This document shows positions 5,815 to 8,430 of a DNA stretch of 8,430 nt, piece by piece; the first letter of the stretch is position 1, and each line of letters opens with the position of its first letter. Location: NCBI GenBank assembly GCA_946480845.1, contig CAMLLJ010000118.1, positions 1 to 8,430 of the forward strand, read 5' to 3'. The position numbers and the translations under genes were made by a program. Under the pieces are notes generated by a model that saw nothing but the letters and a program-made list of their open reading frames with translations, had not been told where the DNA came from and searched no databases. The stretch comes from an uncultured Gemmatimonadota bacterium (GTDB taxonomy: Bacteria; Gemmatimonadota; Gemmatimonadetes; Gemmatimonadales; GWC2-71-9).

Positions 5815-6343
5815 GCGTCGGCGCGTAGCGGGACAACGCGGTCTGCATCAGCAGCCTGGTCTTTTCCAGCGTCCCGGCGTCCTTTCCGCGTCCGTGCGTC
5901 TGCAGCCAGACGATGTCGGTGCCCTTGACGACGTGCAGGATGCCGCTGGTCGGGTTGATCGGGCCCCACCAGGCGCGGTCACCGAGGCCGGGGACGGGAG
6001 TCAGGGAAGGCGCGGCGGTCGTCTGCTTCACGACCGCGCCGAGGGTCTTGAGGTAGCCTTCCACCTCTTCGGCGTTCCGGCCGCGCTCGATGTGGAGGGC
6101 CACGGTCCAGCCGGGGGTCCGGTGGGTGCAGACGAAGGTCTGCATCGTGCCGTAATCGGTGCGCCGCGGGCGCGGTGCGTGATCGGGCTTCTCGCCGGTC
6201 ACTTCCTCGACGTCCGACCCGGTGAGGATCTCGCATGGATCGATCGCCGGGCCGGCCTGGGCACCGGCACTGGGCGCCAGGGGCGCAGCCATCGCGGCCA
6301 TGATGCCGGCGAAGAGGCGAAGAGCAGCGGTGCGATCGCGCAT
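5804..6343 (-). CDS. Small secreted protein of unknown function (DUF3558-like pattern)
   Basis: This 179-residue protein starts with ATG at 6343, with GGAGG 5 nt upstream. Residues 1-30 form a signal peptide (basic start, hydrophobic core, AQA cleavage site), so it should be exported to the periplasm or outside. The mature part starts with DPCEILTGSDVEEVTGEK (35-52), which resembles the opening of DUF3558-like and other 'DPC.LLT..EV' exported proteins. It has two cysteines, C37 and C72, that could pair, and no lipobox or catalytic motif. The ending LEKTRLLMQTALSRY is a helix typical of this fold type. It has its own promoter and is convergent with the regulator, so a link to the peptide locus is not indicated. 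Function is unknown. Confidence 0.8.
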   Translation of the reverse strand: MRDRTAALRLFAGIMAAMAAPLAPSAGAQAGPAIDPCEILTGSDVEEVTGEKPDHAPRPRRTDYGTMQTFVCTHRTPGWTVALHIERGRNAEEVEGYLKTLGAVVKQTTAAPSLTPVPGLGDRAWWGPINPTSGILHVVKGTDIVWLQTHGRGKDAGTLEKTRLLMQTALSRYAPTPNP

Positions 6344-6396
6344 CGGGACCTCCCGTGACGCGGGGACGCCGTTTCGATTTTTCCGGGGTTGCGCCG

Positions 6397-6425
6397 ACGA
6401 TACGAATCCGTACCGGCAGTGTCAA
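6397..6425 (-). promoter_or_regulatory. Sigma70-type promoter of the secreted-protein gene
   Basis: On the minus strand, perfect TTGACA (6420-6425) is followed after 17 nt by TATCGT (6397-6402). The start should be near 6390, leaving about 47 nt to the ATG at 6343. The -35 hexamer contains the stop codon of the upstream hydrolase gene (6422-6424). The 78-nt gap between the two genes therefore holds an independent promoter. Confidence 0.6.
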
Positions 6426-7375
6426 GCAGGCGGGGCTTCGACCGGCACCACGTCCTCGAGCCCGACGCCGCCGCCCTTCCGCACCACCCGTCCCCATGCC
6501 GTCGCCGCGTCGTGCTCGAAGACGATCCGCCAGCCCTCGTCGGCCGCCTCGCGGAGGAGCTGGCGCTTGCTCTCGAGGCTCCGGAGCGGCTCCAGGTCGT
6601 AGCCCATGATCCAGGGGAGCCGCAGGTGTGCCGACGTCGGGATCAGGTCGGCGACGAAGGCGGCGGTCTCCCCGCCGTCCTCGACCAGGACGGCCTGGTG
6701 CCAGGGCACGTGCCCCGGCGTCACCCGCGCGAAGATGCCCGGCAGGATCTCGGCGTCGCCGTTCAGGAGCTTGAACTTTCCCGCATCCGCGATCGGCTCG
6801 AAGTTGGGCGCGAGATAGCTGGCGCGGGTGCGCTCGTTGGTCTTGCGCGCGAACTCGAGGTCGCCGCGCTGGACGACGTACGTCGCGTTCGGGAAGGTGG
6901 GGCGGAGGGCGCCTTCGTCCTCGCCGACGCGGGCGGGATCGCGGTAGGTGTTGCCGCCGGCGTGGTCGAAGTGGAGGTGGGTGTTGATGAGCCACTTGAC
7001 GTCGGCAGGCTGGTAGCCGGCGTCCTCGAGGGCGTCGAGGAGCTGGGAAGCAGGTCCCTCGCTGCGCTCGGGACGACCGGGAGCGTCGGGACGACCGGAG
7101 GCGCGGGACGCGTTCTCGATGCCGTAGATCTCCCGGAACTTGGCGTCGTCCTTGGTGCCGACCGCGCTGTCGATCAGCACCAGGCCGTCGGGGTGCTCCA
7201 CCAGCAGGCAGCGCATCGCGAGCGGGATCCGGTTCCGCTCGTCGGGCGCGATCTCGCGCTCCCAGAGCGGCTTCGGCACCACGCCGAACATGGCGCCGCC
7301 GTCGAGGCGCTGGAGCCCGCCCTCGAGGGTGTGGCACCGGAGCGCGCCGACGCTGAAACTGCGGACGAGGGTCAC
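6422..7375 (-). CDS. Metallo-beta-lactamase-fold hydrolase (AHL-lactonase-like group)
   Basis: This 317-residue protein starts with GTG at 7375, overlapping the upstream stop as GTGA; GGAAGG lies 6 nt before it. The dinuclear zinc site is complete: HLHFDH (H133, H135, D137, H138), H222 in TPGHVPWH, D243 in FVADLIP and H288 in FEHDAA. Overall layout, with a long N-terminal segment before the HxHxDH motif and TPGH..W..Q, is that of the cytoplasmic lactonase/hydrolase branch (AHL lactonase, methyl-parathion-hydrolase-like). The substrate cannot be told from sequence. Residues about 91-110 (ASGRPDAPGRPERSEGP region) are an unusual Pro/Gly/Arg insertion just before the helix preceding the zinc motif. 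It is encoded by a REP-like repeat and is probably a surface loop that leaves the active site intact. Last gene of the three-gene operon. Confidence 0.9.
   Translation of the reverse strand: MTLVRSFSVGALRCHTLEGGLQRLDGGAMFGVVPKPLWEREIAPDERNRIPLAMRCLLVEHPDGLVLIDSAVGTKDDAKFREIYGIENASRASGRPDAPGRPERSEGPASQLLDALEDAGYQPADVKWLINTHLHFDHAGGNTYRDPARVGEDEGALRPTFPNATYVVQRGDLEFARKTNERTRASYLAPNFEPIADAGKFKLLNGDAEILPGIFARVTPGHVPWHQAVLVEDGGETAAFVADLIPTSAHLRLPWIMGYDLEPLRSLESKRQLLREAADEGWRIVFEHDAATAWGRVVRKGGGVGLEDVVPVEAPPA
7050..7098 (-). repeat. REP-like element inserted in frame in the hydrolase gene
   Basis: On the minus strand the stretch at 7050-7077 reads GTCGTCCCGAGCGCAGCGAG, then GGACCTGC. I recall similar imperfectly palindromic 'CCCGAGCGCAGCGAGGGA' elements dispersed in many high-GC bacterial genomes. 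An 11-nt unit GGGACGACCGG (plus strand) is repeated at 7070-7080 and 7088-7098, an 18-nt period that gives GRPDAP then GRPERS in the protein. Copy number cannot be judged from this window. Confidence 0.45.
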
Positions 7376-8238
7376 GCGGGGCCTTCCGGCATCGAGTCGT
7401 GCAGCGGCGGCGTGGGCATCGCGCGGCGGCGGCGGGGCGCCTTGCGGGTGCCGATCGCCTCCAGGTCCTGCAGCGTGCGGGCGCCGTCGCCGCGGGCCAG
7501 GTCGAGGAGCAGGCGGAGCAGCTGTGCCGTGACGATCGCGTCGCCCGCGGCGCGATGCCGGGCGGGGTTCTCGAAGGCGAAGTGCCGGGAGAGGTTGTCG
7601 AGGCCGCAGGACCGCACGTTCTTCACCAGGCGCCGGGCCAGCCGCACCGTGCAGAGCCGCGCGCCGTCCAGCTCCATGTCCCGCGCCCGGCGCACCTCCG
7701 CCGAGACGAAGCTCCAGTCGAAGCGCGCGTTGTGCGCCACGAAGACGCGCCCGCCCAGCGCCGCCAGCACCTGGTCGGCGATCTCCTCGAACCGCGGCGC
7801 CCCGCGCACCATGTCGTCGGTGATGTTGGTGATGCGGGAGATGGCGTAGGGGATCGGCCGCCCGGGATTCACCAGCGACTCGAAGACCACCTCGCGCCGC
7901 TCGCCGCAGACGATCACGACGGCGATCTCGGTGATCCGGTCGCCGCCGTTGGCGCGCATCCCCGTCGTCTCCACGTCCACCACGGCGAAGGCGCAGTCGT
8001 CGAGCGCGGGCGAGCCCTGCACTTCCGGCACCAGCCCCCAGCGCCCGTCCACCAGCTGCCGCACCCGCGGGTCCGCGCCCAGCAGCGCGATGAGCAGCCG
8101 CTCGGCCACCGCCCTCGGGGCCGTGGGCATGCCGAGGACGCTGCCGCAGAGCGCGATGGCGGGGGCGGGGCCGGTGTTGAGCTCGACGAGGACGCGGTCG
8201 AGCAGCGTGCTCGCCGGATGCTGGGAAACGCCGATCAC
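7372..8238 (-). CDS. DnaQ-like (DEDDh) 3'-5' exonuclease with N-terminal winged-helix-like region
   Basis: This 288-residue protein starts with GTG at 8238, overlapping the upstream stop as GTGA; no clear Shine-Dalgarno is seen, so coupled translation is likely. All exonuclease motifs are present: Exo I DVETTG (D88, E90), Exo II HNARFDWSFV (D174) and Exo III HRAAGDA (H228, D233), placing it in the epsilon/RNase T-type DEDDh group that removes nucleotides from 3' ends using two metal ions. Residues 10-73 look like a small winged helix (TLLDRVLVEL start, DPRVRQLVDGRWGLVP wing), resembling HARE-HTH-type modules. This is an inference that could indicate DNA binding. The C-terminus (266-288) is basic and Pro-rich. 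It is shorter than DnaQ-UvrC fusions and is probably an accessory repair or RNA-trimming enzyme rather than the replicative proofreader. Confidence 0.9.
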   Translation of the reverse strand: MIGVSQHPASTLLDRVLVELNTGPAPAIALCGSVLGMPTAPRAVAERLLIALLGADPRVRQLVDGRWGLVPEVQGSPALDDCAFAVVDVETTGMRANGGDRITEIAVVIVCGERREVVFESLVNPGRPIPYAISRITNITDDMVRGAPRFEEIADQVLAALGGRVFVAHNARFDWSFVSAEVRRARDMELDGARLCTVRLARRLVKNVRSCGLDNLSRHFAFENPARHRAAGDAIVTAQLLRLLLDLARGDGARTLQDLEAIGTRKAPRRRRAMPTPPLHDSMPEGPA

Positions 8239-8430
8239 AGCGGCGCCCGGCGGAGCGGCAGCGTCATGCAGCGCGGCCCGCCCCCGCCGCGCACGATCTC
8301 GCTGCCCTCGACCGTGATCACCGCCCGCCCGCCCGGGGCCACGGTGTCGTTGCCCATCAGGAAATCATTGCCGGAGACCGAGCGGAACCCGGCGGACTCG
8401 AGCTCGCGCAGCGTCGCCTCGTTGCGGTCG
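8235..8430 (-). CDS. Arginine-deiminase-like enzyme, C-terminal part only
   Basis: Sixty-four C-terminal residues are visible, and the gene continues past the right edge. The ending EIVRGGGGPRCMTLPL matches the catalytic-Cys loop of the guanidino-group-modifying superfamily (arginine deiminase, agmatine deiminase), with the Cys 11 residues from the C-terminus as nucleophile. The preceding GNDFLMGNDTVAPGG is consistent with that fold. Stop codon TGA (8235-8237) overlaps the exonuclease start as GTGA. Deiminase versus amidinotransferase or dimethylargininase cannot be decided from this fragment. Confidence 0.7.
   Translation of the reverse strand, partial: DRNEATLRELESAGFRSVSGNDFLMGNDTVAPGGRAVITVEGSEIVRGGGGPRCMTLPLRRAPL

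Noticed and set aside
1..8430. tRNA, rRNA, CRISPR array, transposase or attachment site
   Set aside because: No regularly spaced repeats with spacers, tRNA-like cloverleaf motifs, transposase motifs or flanking target duplications were found; the only repeats are those listed.

Overview
The window is GC-rich, densely packed bacterial chromosome with strongly GC-ending codons. A Gemmatimonadota-like organism, or another high-GC Gram-negative lineage, is the best guess. The basis is the mix of a BTAD/AAA regulator, HlyD/RND-type periplasmic adaptors (one a lipoprotein) and a small secreted 'DPC..LT' protein. This is inference, because no rRNA or other taxonomic marker is present.

Left part (1-3540, all on the minus strand). 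Two paralogous small peptides of 46 and 53 residues (3254-3394 and 3062-3223) lie in tandem, each with a strong Shine-Dalgarno. A perfect GC hairpin follows them. Next comes a 613-residue protein with two GAF domains, one membrane span and an HlyD-type adaptor half. It overlaps by ATGA a lipoprotein adaptor that runs off the left edge. The adaptor's visible C-terminus changes abruptly into a prealbumin-like/carboxypeptidase-regulatory-like segment.

Centre (3541-5814, plus strand). A divergent AfsR/SARP-type regulator has a winged helix, a BTAD domain and a P-loop ATPase. The likely control logic is visible in the DNA. The peptide promoter and the transporter promoter each carry two CGTGAA-type heptamers exactly 11 bp apart. 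In each, the proximal heptamer sits exactly 9 nt from a TANNTT -10 hexamer. A further cluster with 11- and 33-bp phasing lies at the 5' end of the regulator gene. I infer a self-contained regulon: a SARP-like activator drives a peptide pair and its dedicated GAF-linked export adaptors. The function of the peptides is not known to me.

Right part (5804-8430, minus strand). A secreted small protein has its own near-consensus promoter. Upstream of it is a tightly overlapping operon: arginine-deiminase-like enzyme (partial, at the right edge), DnaQ-like 3'-5' exonuclease with an N-terminal winged-helix-like region, then a metallo-beta-lactamase-fold hydrolase. The hydrolase carries what looks like an in-frame insertion of a REP-like element. 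These look like ordinary accessory and housekeeping genes unrelated to the peptide locus.
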